Assembly (NCBI RefSeq): GCF_014694405.1
Contig: NZ_JAAUWV010000006.1
Location: 1 to 64,000, forward strand
Direction: 5' to 3'
Length of the DNA: 64,000 bases
From: Pseudoalteromonas sp. S16_S37
GTDB taxonomy: Bacteria; Pseudomonadota; Gammaproteobacteria; Enterobacterales; Alteromonadaceae
Shown here in pieces: positions 27,776-36,442 of the stretch. The notes below the pieces were generated by a model. The model saw nothing but the letters and a program-made list of their open reading frames with translations. It had not been told where the DNA came from and did not search any database. Positions within the stretch are counted from its first letter, which is position 1. Each line of letters begins with the position of its first letter. The translations under genes and the position numbers were made by a program.

Positions 27776-29662
27776 ATGATAAATAATAAATCAAACGGCG
27801 CGCTAAGCCAGTTCAAACGCTCAATGATAGGCTTGATATGTGCAACTGCACTCATTAGTTGCTCAGAGCCCAGTGATCACAGTGCGTCTAAAGATGCAAC
27901 CGATATCTCAACGAATGGGGTGAAAATAAGTAAGCCTGTTGTTTACCAAGTCTTTACTCGGCTATTTGGCAACAAAGAAACGGCCAATGTGCCGTGGGGA
28001 ACAGTTGAGCAAAACGGCGTTGGCAAATTTGCTGACTTTACACCAAAAGCACTACAAGAGATAAAAGCACTAGGCACCACGCATATCTGGTATACGGGTG
28101 TGTTGCATCACGCATTGGTGACTGATCATAGCAAATTTGGTATTGCTGCAGACGACCCAGATGTGGTTAAAGGTCGCGCAGGTTCACCTTATGCAGTCAA
28201 AGACTACTATAACGTTAACCCCGATTTAGCGATTGACCCTAGCCAAAGACTTGCAGAGTTTGATGCCTTAATTGCGCGTACTCATCAAGCGGGAATGAAA
28301 GTGGTGATTGATATTGTGCCCAATCATGTAGCCAGAAACTATCAGTCTGCATCAGCACCTAAAGGCGTAGCGGACTTTGGTGCCAATGACGACACATCAA
28401 AAGCTTACGCCAGAGACAATAACTTTTACTATGTTGTTGGTGAAGATTTCCAAGTACCAAAAAGTGACGACTACCAGCCTTTGGGCGGTCAGGCTCACCC
28501 ACAAAGTGATGGGCAGTTTGCTGAGTCGCCTGCAAAATGGACAGGAAACGGCTCAAGAGCTGCGCAGCCTGACATCAATGATTGGTACGAGACAGTAAAA
28601 GTAAATTATGGCGTCAAACCCGACGGCAGTTATGATTTTCCCCAACTGCCAGCAGGCTTTGAGAAAAAACCTATTGCTGAGCACTATGCGTTTTGGCAGC
28701 AGCACGATTTACCTGATAGCTGGTACAAGTTTCGAGATATTACCCATTACTGGCTTAAACGCGGTGTGGATGGATTTCGCTATGATATGGCTGAAATGGT
28801 CCCCGTTGAGTTTTGGAGTTTCTTAAATTCATCAATAAAAATGAAAAACCCTGACGCATTTTTGCTGGCAGAGGTATATAACCCCGCGCTTTATCGAGAC
28901 TATATCCATAAAGGCAAAATGGATTATCTGTACGACAAAGTTGGCTTTTACGACAGTTTAAAAGCGCTTATGCAACAAACTGGCAGCGCCGAAGATGTGC
29001 TTGCACAACAGCACAAAGTACAAGATATCGCCAAGCACATGCTGCATTTTTTAGAGAACCATGACGAGCAACGTCTTGCCAGCGACGAATTTGCAGGGGA
29101 TGCGCGAATGGGTAAACCAGCCATGGTGGTGTCTCATTTGATCAGCAAATCGCCGACCATGTTGTATTTTGGTCAAACGGTAGGTGAAGATGGTTCTGAA
29201 GACGCAGGTTTTGGTAAACCAAGTCGAACCAGTATTTTTGACTATATTGGCGTGCCAGCTCACCAAGCGTGGATGAACAACGGTAAGTTTGATGGCGGTC
29301 AGCTTAGTGAGCAACAACGAGATTTACGTGCTTATTACGTGAAGCTGATGTCGTTAAGCACATTACCAGCGGTTGTCGCAGGTGACTTATATTCTATTGT
29401 GGTGGACACGCAAAATGCGATAGCGCAACAGCGCATAATGGCATTTGCCCGTGCGTTTTCAAATCAAAAGCTGGTTGTGGTCAGTAATTTTGATGCAACA
29501 GAGCCACACACTATCACTTTGCATCTGCCAACTGATTGGCAAAACACACATTATCTTGCCAAAGATCTGTTAGAGCGCTATGCCAGCATGCGTGTACAAG
29601 ATAACCAAATCAAGATTACCTTAGCCCCACGTGCCAGTGCGGTTTATTTACTAGAGGAATAG
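27776..29662 (+). CDS. Lipoprotein GH13 alpha-amylase
   Basis: A 628-residue GH13 enzyme with a lipoprotein signal: a basic n-region (QFKRS), a hydrophobic core and the lipobox LISC. The ATG at 27776 is preferred over an in-frame GTG at 27761; no strong ribosome-binding site is seen for either. Catalytic residues lie in GFRYDMAEM (nucleophile Asp), FLLAEVYNP (acid/base Glu) and LENHDEQR. The N-terminal VVYQVFTRLFGN is typical of periplasmic alpha-amylases of marine gammaproteobacteria. It should cleave internal alpha-1,4 bonds of maltodextrin on the periplasmic side of a membrane. The transporter gene begins two bases after its stop. Confidence 0.88.
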   Translation: MINNKSNGALSQFKRSMIGLICATALISCSEPSDHSASKDATDISTNGVKISKPVVYQVFTRLFGNKETANVPWGTVEQNGVGKFADFTPKALQEIKALGTTHIWYTGVLHHALVTDHSKFGIAADDPDVVKGRAGSPYAVKDYYNVNPDLAIDPSQRLAEFDALIARTHQAGMKVVIDIVPNHVARNYQSASAPKGVADFGANDDTSKAYARDNNFYYVVGEDFQVPKSDDYQPLGGQAHPQSDGQFAESPAKWTGNGSRAAQPDINDWYETVKVNYGVKPDGSYDFPQLPAGFEKKPIAEHYAFWQQHDLPDSWYKFRDITHYWLKRGVDGFRYDMAEMVPVEFWSFLNSSIKMKNPDAFLLAEVYNPALYRDYIHKGKMDYLYDKVGFYDSLKALMQQTGSAEDVLAQQHKVQDIAKHMLHFLENHDEQRLASDEFAGDARMGKPAMVVSHLISKSPTMLYFGQTVGEDGSEDAGFGKPSRTSIFDYIGVPAHQAWMNNGKFDGGQLSEQQRDLRAYYVKLMSLSTLPAVVAGDLYSIVVDTQNAIAQQRIMAFARAFSNQKLVVVSNFDATEPHTITLHLPTDWQNTHYLAKDLLERYASMRVQDNQIKITLAPRASAVYLLEE

Positions 29663-29664
29663 CC

Positions 29665-31158
29665 ATGCAACAACAAAAACCAAACCTGAGCTTTTGGCAA
29701 ATATGGAATATGTGTTTTGGCTTTTTAGGTATTCAATTTGGCTTTGCACTGCAAAACGGAAACGTGAGCCGTATTTTTCAGACCTTGGGTGCATCGGTTG
29801 ATGATATTCCGATTCTTTGGGTTGCAGCGCCCCTAACTGGTTTAATCGTGCAACCAATTATTGGTTATTGGAGTGATAAAACATGGGGTCGTTTGGGGCG
29901 TCGTAGACCGTTCTTTTTGTATGGCGCAATTTTGACCACCTTGTCGCTGTTTATAATGCCAAACTCGCCAACGCTTTGGATTGCAGCCGGTGTGCTTTGG
30001 ATCATGGACGCTTCTATCAACGTGACCATGGAACCGTTTAGAGCCCTAGTGGGCGACAACCTTAATGAAAAGCAGCGCGCAACGGGCTACTCGATGCAGA
30101 GCTTTTTTATCGGTATAGGCGCAATCGTCGCTTCAGCTTTGCCTTGGATGATGACCAATTGGTTTGGCATTAGCAACACCGCAGAAAACGGGCAAATCCC
30201 AGAGTCAGTCAAATACGCGTTTTATTTTGGTGGGGCCATTTTATTTTTAGCGGTGATGTGGACCATTGTAAAAACCAAAGAGTACAGCCCTGAGCAGCTA
30301 GCACAGTTCGACGCCAGTACGGATAAGCAAAATAAAGTGGCTGAGCCGCTTAAAACAATCAACTTCGCAAAAGGTGCACTGATATTTTCGGTACTCGGTG
30401 GTGGGTTACTGGCAAGTGTTTTTGCTTTGGCACTTGAAAAAGAGCTGTATTTATTATCGGCTCTACTACTTAGCTTTGCCGTTGTACAGCTAATTGCAGG
30501 CGTTTTGCAAAATAAACAGCGTGTGAGTGGTGGCTTCTATCAAGTGATTTACGATGTGTTTACCATGCCAACAACGATGAGACAGCTTGCGGTTGTGCAG
30601 TTTTTCAGCTGGTTTGCATTGTTTGCAATGTGGATTTATACCACCTCTGCGGTGACCAGTTTTCACTACGGCAGCTCTGATGTTACCAGTAAAGCCTATA
30701 ACGACGGAGCTGACTGGGTTGGCGTATTGTTTGCCGCCTACAACGGCTTTGCGGCATTGGCGGCCATTGTTATTCCGCTGATGGTTAAACGTATTGGATT
30801 AGCCAAAGCACATTGTGTGAATTTATTGCTCGGTGCGGGCGCCTTAATCAGCTTTATTTTAATTCCACAGCCGCAATTACTGTGGCTACCTATGATTGGT
30901 GTTGGATTTGCGTGGGCATCCATTTTGTCGCTGCCTTACGCGATGCTGAGTAATTCACTGCCAAGTCATAAAATGGGCGTATTTATGGGGATCTTTAACT
31001 TTTTCATCGTGATCCCACAGTTACTCGCAGCCAGTATTTTAGGCTTAATTTTAAGACACCTTTTTGAAAACCAGCCTATCTACGCGTTAGTAATTGGTGG
31101 CATATCATTTATTTTTGCAGCCGTGTCGGTATTACGTGTGAAAACGGCAGCAGCTTAG
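29665..31158 (+). CDS. MFS maltose/maltodextrin transporter
   Basis: A 497-residue major facilitator with about 12 hydrophobic segments. The loop 2-3 motif reads GYWSDKTWGRLGRRRPF, typical of the sugar (GPH/SLC45-like) branch that includes bacterial MalT-type maltose transporters and sucrose carriers. It probably imports maltose or short maltodextrins by proton symport. GAGGAA precedes the start and the gene is packed between the amylase and glucoamylase genes, which sets the substrate inference. The symbol malT is avoided because it also names the E. coli activator. Confidence 0.87.
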   Translation: MQQQKPNLSFWQIWNMCFGFLGIQFGFALQNGNVSRIFQTLGASVDDIPILWVAAPLTGLIVQPIIGYWSDKTWGRLGRRRPFFLYGAILTTLSLFIMPNSPTLWIAAGVLWIMDASINVTMEPFRALVGDNLNEKQRATGYSMQSFFIGIGAIVASALPWMMTNWFGISNTAENGQIPESVKYAFYFGGAILFLAVMWTIVKTKEYSPEQLAQFDASTDKQNKVAEPLKTINFAKGALIFSVLGGGLLASVFALALEKELYLLSALLLSFAVVQLIAGVLQNKQRVSGGFYQVIYDVFTMPTTMRQLAVVQFFSWFALFAMWIYTTSAVTSFHYGSSDVTSKAYNDGADWVGVLFAAYNGFAALAAIVIPLMVKRIGLAKAHCVNLLLGAGALISFILIPQPQLLWLPMIGVGFAWASILSLPYAMLSNSLPSHKMGVFMGIFNFFIVIPQLLAASILGLILRHLFENQPIYALVIGGISFIFAAVSVLRVKTAAA

Positions 31159-31168
31159 GGAAGCTTTT

Positions 31169-33613
31169 ATGAAAAACAAAATCAACAAATTAACAATGGC
31201 ACTGATTGCGGCAAGCCTCGTGGGCTGTGGCAGTGCACAAAATAATGGTCAAGTAGATACGCTTTCTACTGCTATTGCACCGGGTGCACCTGGTGATAAG
31301 CCTTATTGGGCATATTCAGGCAAAACGGGTATCGGGACGTCTTATGAGGCATACGTAGACGGTCAATACAGCGATAAGGCACAAACGGGTCCAGTATCTA
31401 AAGTGTGGTTTTCACTAGCTCAAGGTATGATAACCGAAACCATGTTTGGGCTTATTCATCAAGCTCAGCTTAAAGAGATGCAATTTGTTATCACCGGCAC
31501 TGATGCAAAGGGCCAAGCGTTTAGTGTGGCAGAGAGTAATTCAAGTGACTTTGAGATCTCAGTTGATTACTTGCACAAAGATGCACAAGGCCGTCCGTTA
31601 TCGCTCGCCTATAAAGTGCTAAGCAAAGATAAGTTAGGGCGTTTTGAGCTTGAAAAGCATATTTTTACAGACCCTGATGGGCAAAGCTTGTTTGTTCGAA
31701 CGCATATTAATACAGGCTTAGATACGCCTGTTCAAGCCTATGTGTCTGCAAACCCTTACATTAACAACAATGGCGTGAATGACTTTGCTAAGGTCACCAA
31801 GCAAGGCTTAGTTGCCTATGAAGGGGATAACTACCTTACTTTGCAAGTTGCAGGCGGCTTTGAAGAAGCGTCGGTAGGTTTTACAGGACAAAGTGATAAT
31901 CTCGCGGCGCTTATGAATACTCAACAGCTTGAGCATACATATACGTCAACAGGTGAAGAATCCGGCAATGTGAGCTTGCTGGGTAAGCTTGGGGATGTGA
32001 AGGGCAGTGCGCACTTTGATATAGTGCTCAGCTTTGGAAAATCTCAAAACGAAAGTGCTGAACAAGCGAGCAAAACGCTTTCTAAAGGGTATCAAGCAGT
32101 CCTTGATGCCTATAACGGGAAAGGGGATGCAATCGGTTGGGAAGACTACCTTGCGTCATTAAAGCCAATGTCTCGTCTAGCTCAATACAGTGCTGACCAA
32201 GGCAAGCTTTTATATACCAGTGCTATGGTTTTAAAAGCGCAAGAAGATAAAAGTTATGCGGGGGCACTGATCGCCTCATTATCTAATCCATGGGGTGACA
32301 CGGTTCCAGCGAGTGAAGGGTCGACAGGCTATAAAGCAGTTTGGGTGAGAGACTTTTATCAAGTCGCCATGGCCTTTATGGCGATGGGGGACACACAAAC
32401 CGCTAAAACGGCATTTAAGTATTTAGAAAAAGTACAAGTAACTGATTCTACACCGGGGAATAAAGGCGATACCGGTTGGTTTTTGCAAAAAACTCATGTT
32501 GATGGCGAGCTGGAGTGGGTTGGTGTACAGCTAGACCAAACAGCCATGCCAATTATGCTAGCTTGGAAGTTACATCAAGCAAACGTGCTCAATGATGAAG
32601 AGCTTAGCTATTGGTACACTAAAATGCTAAAGCCAGCAGCTGACTTTTTAGTGCATGGTGGCAAAGCAAAAATCCTTTGGAATGATACGCAAATCACGCC
32701 ACCGGCAACTCAGCAAGAGCGTTGGGAAGAGCAAAATGGTTATTCTCCTTCAACCACCGCAGCGGTCATAGCTGGATTAGTGACTGCCTCTGATATTGCT
32801 AAACGTAGTGGTGATATGGCGGCGGCAGCGCGCTATCTTGAAGTGGCACAGCAATATGATAAGCAAGTTGAAGCGTTGATGTTTACCAGCGAAGGCGTGC
32901 TTAAAGAGCAAGCGCAAAGCCAAGCCACTGATGGCCAGTATTTCTTTAGAATTGGTCAAGACTCTAACCCTAATAGCGATAGCAAAATCAATAGTAATAA
33001 CGGCCGTGAAGGAATGAATAAAAAAGCCATCATTGATGGTGGATTTTTAGAGTTGGTACGCTACGGCGTGCGCTCAGCTGATGCTCCGAGTATTTTGGCC
33101 ACCTTGCCTGAGTATGAAGATGAAAGCATGATTGATAACTTACGAGTTAAATATAGTTTTACTTTTGAAGGGCATAGCGGTACTTACCCGGGCTATAGAC
33201 GCTATGGTAATGATGGTTACGGTGAGGATGAAGTCACTGGCACCAACTATGCGCAAGGTGGCAAAAATACCGCAGGGCAACGTGGTCGCGTTTGGCCATT
33301 TTTCACCGGTGAGCGAGGCCACTTTGAAATCGCTTCAGCGGCACAAAATAATCAATTATCTGCTGACAAAGTGCAGCAAATAAAGCAAACCTATGTAAAA
33401 GGTATGGAGCTATTTGCTAACGAAGGCATGATGTTACCAGAGCAAGTTTGGGACAATGTGGGCGTTAACCCAAGAGGTTATAAGTTTGGACAGGGCACTA
33501 ACTCAGCAACCCCACTGGCGTGGACGCATGCAGAGTATGTGAAGCTGATAAGGTCGCTGGCAGATAAACAAGTATGGGACCACTACCCAATAGTGGAGCA
33601 AAAGCTTAAGTAA
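31169..33613 (+). CDS. Lipoprotein GH15 glucoamylase
   Basis: An 814-residue glucan 1,4-alpha-glucosidase. The signal ends in the lipobox SLVGC (Cys about residue 20). An N-terminal beta-sandwich (about 30-300) precedes the (alpha/alpha)6 barrel. The catalytic Glu pair is likely in DGELEWVGVQLDQ and in the WPFFTGERGH motif, which is characteristic of bacterial GH15. It releases glucose from non-reducing ends in the periplasm. Last gene of the locus, with a strong terminator 11 bp downstream. Confidence 0.92.
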   Translation: MKNKINKLTMALIAASLVGCGSAQNNGQVDTLSTAIAPGAPGDKPYWAYSGKTGIGTSYEAYVDGQYSDKAQTGPVSKVWFSLAQGMITETMFGLIHQAQLKEMQFVITGTDAKGQAFSVAESNSSDFEISVDYLHKDAQGRPLSLAYKVLSKDKLGRFELEKHIFTDPDGQSLFVRTHINTGLDTPVQAYVSANPYINNNGVNDFAKVTKQGLVAYEGDNYLTLQVAGGFEEASVGFTGQSDNLAALMNTQQLEHTYTSTGEESGNVSLLGKLGDVKGSAHFDIVLSFGKSQNESAEQASKTLSKGYQAVLDAYNGKGDAIGWEDYLASLKPMSRLAQYSADQGKLLYTSAMVLKAQEDKSYAGALIASLSNPWGDTVPASEGSTGYKAVWVRDFYQVAMAFMAMGDTQTAKTAFKYLEKVQVTDSTPGNKGDTGWFLQKTHVDGELEWVGVQLDQTAMPIMLAWKLHQANVLNDEELSYWYTKMLKPAADFLVHGGKAKILWNDTQITPPATQQERWEEQNGYSPSTTAAVIAGLVTASDIAKRSGDMAAAARYLEVAQQYDKQVEALMFTSEGVLKEQAQSQATDGQYFFRIGQDSNPNSDSKINSNNGREGMNKKAIIDGGFLELVRYGVRSADAPSILATLPEYEDESMIDNLRVKYSFTFEGHSGTYPGYRRYGNDGYGEDEVTGTNYAQGGKNTAGQRGRVWPFFTGERGHFEIASAAQNNQLSADKVQQIKQTYVKGMELFANEGMMLPEQVWDNVGVNPRGYKFGQGTNSATPLAWTHAEYVKLIRSLADKQVWDHYPIVEQKLK

Positions 33614-33623
33614 CGTCAATTTC

Positions 33624-33653
33624 AACAGCAGGCGATAAGGCCTGCTGTTTTTT
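33624..33653 (+). terminator. Terminator after the glucoamylase gene
   Basis: A 10-bp perfect stem (AACAGCAGGC / GCCTGCTGTT) is followed by TTTTT. It ends the maltodextrin operon. Confidence 0.88.
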
Positions 33654-33668
33654 ATTACCCGCTCTTAT

Positions 33669-34127
33669 ACCCGCACATTTACCCAAAACGCATTTTTTAT
33701 TGTTACGCATGTTAAGCCTATTGAACTCTATACTAGCTCTGATGAGCAAGGCAAAGCTATCACGGCATTTGGCCGAGGCTCAACTGGTGATGGCCTGAAT
33801 GGTTCAATATTTGAGACAAAGAGGCAAAAAACACTACGGTGGATGCAAAACATCATAGATAGAGTTAATGGCAATTGGCTATCGATTCAATTTGATAAAG
33901 CTGAGAAGGGCTTGCAATACGAAGGCATTGACGGTTCGGGCGATAGCGGCGGCCCGCTCATATACTTCGATAATGACAAGCAGTACCTCGTTGGTATGTT
34001 TAGTTGGGATTTTGTTGAAGGAGATCTAAAGACCTTTAAACATGGCCTGTATGGCGGAAGATCGTATCAAGTGCGCATTTCTTCATACATCGACTGGATA
34101 ACCACTCAGATAAATACTAATCCCTAA
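33669..34127 (+). pseudogene. C-terminal remnant of a trypsin-family (S1) serine protease
   Basis: One uninterrupted frame encodes the second half of a chymotrypsin-fold protease: a segment with VKPIELY, then ITAFGRGSTGDG, and the nucleophile loop DGSGDSGGPL followed by a strand LVGMFSWDF and the C-terminal helix SSYIDWITTQ. The N-terminal half with the catalytic His and Asp and any signal peptide is missing; the frame runs upstream into the glucoamylase terminator without a start codon. The only ATG (33843) would give a 94-residue piece that cannot be an active protease. It marks the left edge of an accessory segment and probably reflects a deletion or recombination event. Confidence 0.72.
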
Positions 34128-34234
34128 TCTTTAGTTGGGTGTTAGCATAGTACCGAGCCTGAAAGCCGTTCAGTGCTCGTTATATTTAACTGATGATTTG
34201 AATTATTATCTTTCACCTTAATGCAAAGCTGGAT

Positions 34235-34426
34235 ATGCAGCAGTATATTGATGATTATACAGAACAGTCGGAACGTTTATCCGAGCAGGACGATAAAACC
34301 TACTGCTTTACACCAATTTATGCCAATCAGTCTAAACAAGCGATAAGTACCTATTTTACGCAATCTAAATTGGAAAATTTACAGCTAGAAGCCATTGAAT
34401 TCTTGAAAAAAGCGGCGGCAATTTAG
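34235..34426 (+). CDS. Small unassigned protein
   Basis: A 63-codon frame with charged, helical-looking sequence (QSKLENLQLEAIEFLKKAAA at the C-terminus). The same frame is open for about 11 more codons upstream without a start codon and with readable protein-like sequence (FHLNAKLD), so it could also be the end of a decayed gene. No family recognised. A strong terminator lies 27 bp downstream, which favours a transcribed unit here. No ribosome-binding site is evident. Confidence 0.35.
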   Translation: MQQYIDDYTEQSERLSEQDDKTYCFTPIYANQSKQAISTYFTQSKLENLQLEAIEFLKKAAAI

Positions 34427-34453
34427 TTGATAAAAAAGTGTAATGTGATGTAT

Positions 34454-34483
34454 AAAAATAACGCCATATTTGGCGTTATTTTT
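34454..34483. terminator. Strong bidirectional terminator
   Basis: A 13-bp perfect stem (AAAAATAACGCCA / TGGCGTTATTTTT) with a 4-nt loop gives T tracts on both strands. It separates the small plus-strand frame from the minus-strand HTH gene. Confidence 0.85.
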
Positions 34484-34572
34484 CACGAGCGTCTACACAT
34501 AACTGTTTAATTTTACCTAAAATGGCGCGTTTCAGATTTGAATCTGCGTGCAATTAATATGACTTAATTGAT

Positions 34573-34884
34573 TTAATGGGACGTGTTTTGAGGGTTGTAC
34601 TTTTGTTGCTGCTCTTTTGATTGGGTAAGTTCAATTGCGGTTGAAGTGGCTGGCAAGACAGTCAGGTTACGCCCAAATATCAAAAGTATTTCATAGGCTT
34701 GGACTAGGTTCATCACCGTTTTGCCGCTTTCAAAATTGCTAATGGTGCCTTGATCAACATCAAGTAAAGCGGCAAGTTGCTTTTGTGTGAGCCCGCGTTC
34801 TTTTCTGAGCTTGCGTATCATGGTTTGCAGCTCATTCTTAAATTGCTCAACTAGGGCTTGCCTACGAGCTGTGTTATGTTTCAT
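34573..34884 (-). CDS. HipB-like XRE-family HTH protein (candidate antitoxin)
   Basis: A 103-residue DNA-binding protein. A helical N-terminus (about 1-25) precedes an XRE helix-turn-helix (about 28-80): GLTQKQLAALLDVDQGTISNFE, closely resembling HipB of the HipBA system, followed by LVQAYEILLIFGRNLTVLPA. HipB-type proteins are antitoxins that repress their own operon. Here the partner is not a HipA kinase but an unrecognised 122-residue protein encoded 10 bp upstream; the upstream stop overlaps this gene's ribosome-binding site (TAAGGAAA), indicating translational coupling. The tail is Gln-rich and probably disordered. Function as antitoxin is an inference. Confidence 0.78.
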   Translation of the reverse strand: MKHNTARRQALVEQFKNELQTMIRKLRKERGLTQKQLAALLDVDQGTISNFESGKTVMNLVQAYEILLIFGRNLTVLPATSTAIELTQSKEQQQKYNPQNTSH

Positions 34885-34894
34885 CGTCGTTTCC

Positions 34895-35263
34895 TTAGAG
34901 CAAAATCGTGTTGATCAAATTGACGGCGTTATTGATAGGCATGGCTCTTTGCTTAGCGAGTTCGCTCGACACTCCTTGAATTGCTTCATAATCATCTAAA
35001 AAGAGCGCTAAATCATATTGCTTACTGTTATAGCTTTTAATATGCACCAATACATAGCAACGCAGATGCAGTGCATCAAGTTGGCGTATTAAGTCAATGT
35101 CTTGCGCGGTCATATTGGGTTTGAGATTGCTTGTGAGTTTGTGGGCAAACACATGCTTAATGTAAACAGTCTGATTATCCTTATGATATACATAGGTATC
35201 TTTAAAACCATGCACAAGCTTGATTGTGGCATTTACGCCCTCTAGTAAGTTGATACCATCCAT
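34895..35263 (-). CDS. Unknown 122-aa protein coupled to HipB-like HTH (candidate toxin or effector)
   Basis: A small soluble protein with no recognised family. It is clearly homologous to the 118-residue protein encoded at 36788-37144: both share YxYxKDxQxxYIKxxF, then KPN, then a LxxxxxxxYDxAxFxDxxExIxG stretch and a C-terminal helix. No signal peptide or membrane helix is seen. The gene precedes and is coupled to a HipB-like HTH gene, an arrangement typical of toxin-antitoxin pairs in which the toxin is first (higBA, mqsRA). It lacks visible RelE, HigB, HipA or Fic motifs. Toxic activity is unproven. Confidence 0.6.
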   Translation of the reverse strand: MDGINLLEGVNATIKLVHGFKDTYVYHKDNQTVYIKHVFAHKLTSNLKPNMTAQDIDLIRQLDALHLRCYVLVHIKSYNSKQYDLALFLDDYEAIQGVSSELAKQRAMPINNAVNLINTILL

Positions 35264-35423
35264 AGTGCTCTCTCTAATTAGTTACGATAAGTAGCATTAT
35301 GGTTATTAGTGTGTGAAAAAATCTTCACTCGCGCGAAAATAATTCGATTAATTTGTGAGAGCGGGTTTAAAAGGGATGAGCGCTAAGGGGTGTGCGGGAT
35401 TAAAAAGTGATGAACATGGATTA

Positions 35424-35455
35424 TGGCTGGCAATCTAGCTGCCAGCCAGTATTTT
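35424..35455 (+). terminator. Orphan hairpin with plus-strand T tract
   Basis: A 9-bp perfect stem (TGGCTGGCA / TGCCAGCCA) with a 7-nt loop is followed by GTATTTTTC. No plus-strand gene lies upstream within the accessory segment, so it may end a small RNA or be a leftover of a lost gene. Confidence 0.5.
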
Positions 35456-35500
35456 TCATTTACGTTGGGTGTAGACGAGCAATGGTGAGCAAGTAATCAA

Positions 35501-36100
35501 TTAGAGAGTGCTTGTTTCACCAGAGTTATTCGCTTTTGTATCGCAAATCATCATAGTGAGTAATGCACCACAGCATAGCGCCCATCCAATATAAATTAGC
35601 CCTTCAAAGTTATTGTAAATCAATCGCCAAGACTTCATTTCAAAATAGGACCATGCTGTGTATTCAACTAAAGCGATTAGATTAATTACAGCCATATAGA
35701 TAAAAACCCAATGGAAAATTCCATCAAAATGAGTGAGCTGGATATTTACTGATCTAGAGAGTGTTCGAGAGAGTTGTACTCTAAAGATTAACACTAAAGC
35801 AAGTGCAAGGCTAAATAGTAAATTTGTACCGTAGATAAAGAGTCCTTGTAAGAATAAATTGCCACTGGGCGTCACGTCATTTATTAAACCTGTTTCATAA
35901 ACAACACGGTTAAATACAGTGATAGCGAGAATAAACATCGCAATGTGAGCCATATTGATATTCTTTTTATGAATGGCATAGACTGCACATAAACTCAGTA
36001 ATGAAAAATGTAAAGGCGCGACAATTTGATCATCCCACAGCTGAATGTAAAAAATCGCCAAAGAAGCGATACTGAGCAGAATTAAATTTGAAAGTTTCAT
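35501..36100 (-). CDS. Polytopic membrane protein of unknown function
   Basis: A 199-residue protein with about five hydrophobic segments: roughly 4-20, 28-44, 50-66, 84-108, 128-148 and a last one near 168-188. Polar loops contain HKKN and a Thr/Ser/Arg stretch (RTLSRSVNIQL). No family recognised. It starts three bases after the stop of the 112-residue peptide gene, so it belongs to the HTH-peptide-membrane operon. Possible roles, all speculative, are export of or immunity to the peptide. Confidence 0.6.
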   Translation of the reverse strand: MKLSNLILLSIASLAIFYIQLWDDQIVAPLHFSLLSLCAVYAIHKKNINMAHIAMFILAITVFNRVVYETGLINDVTPSGNLFLQGLFIYGTNLLFSLALALVLIFRVQLSRTLSRSVNIQLTHFDGIFHWVFIYMAVINLIALVEYTAWSYFEMKSWRLIYNNFEGLIYIGWALCCGALLTMMICDTKANNSGETSTL

Positions 36101-36103
36101 TTT

Positions 36104-36442
36104 CTATCCTTGTGAATCATTGTCAGTAACTATAGGCTTAACGAGAAATGGAAAACCAGCATTCATTGCTTGTGGAGGCTTATTTGGCACTGTTCCACCT
36201 AAAATTGAAGAACAGTTTTTGTCTGTTAGTTCACGAGTGCTTTTAATTGAACATAAACTATTTCTAATATTTGTACCTTTTAATGAAGGCCTTTCTGGCT
36301 TAGAAGCACCAGCACCGCCATTAATTGTCACACAGATGTTTTTTGTCAGTCCGCAGCCACTGGTACTTTTGTTTAGCTTATTGTTAGATGAAATGAATAA
36401 ATTCATAGAGCTAAATACACGGTGTAGGTTTAATTTTTTCAT
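36104..36442 (-). CDS. Unknown 112-aa peptide with duplicated Cys/double-Gly motifs
   Basis: A small, Asn/Ser/Lys-rich protein with four cysteines (30, 37, 64, 77). It carries an internal repeat at an exact spacing of 40 residues: LT...C..I.GG....KP occurs at 32-49 and again at 72-89. The second copy, RELTDKNCSSILGG, resembles the double-glycine leader motif of bacteriocin and other peptide precursors. No homologue is recognised. Its ATG overlaps the stop of the HTH gene by 4 bp and it is followed after three bases by a membrane-protein gene. It may be a secreted or modified peptide precursor, but no protease-transporter or modifying enzyme is nearby. Confidence 0.55.
   Translation of the reverse strand: MKKLNLHRVFSSMNLFISSNNKLNKSTSGCGLTKNICVTINGGAGASKPERPSLKGTNIRNSLCSIKSTRELTDKNCSSILGGTVPNKPPQAMNAGFPFLVKPIVTDNDSQG

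Noticed and set aside
34573..35263. Calling the HTH pair higBA or hipBA
   Set aside because: The HTH protein resembles HipB, but the partner has no RelE/HigB or HipA kinase features, so a named system would be an over-call.
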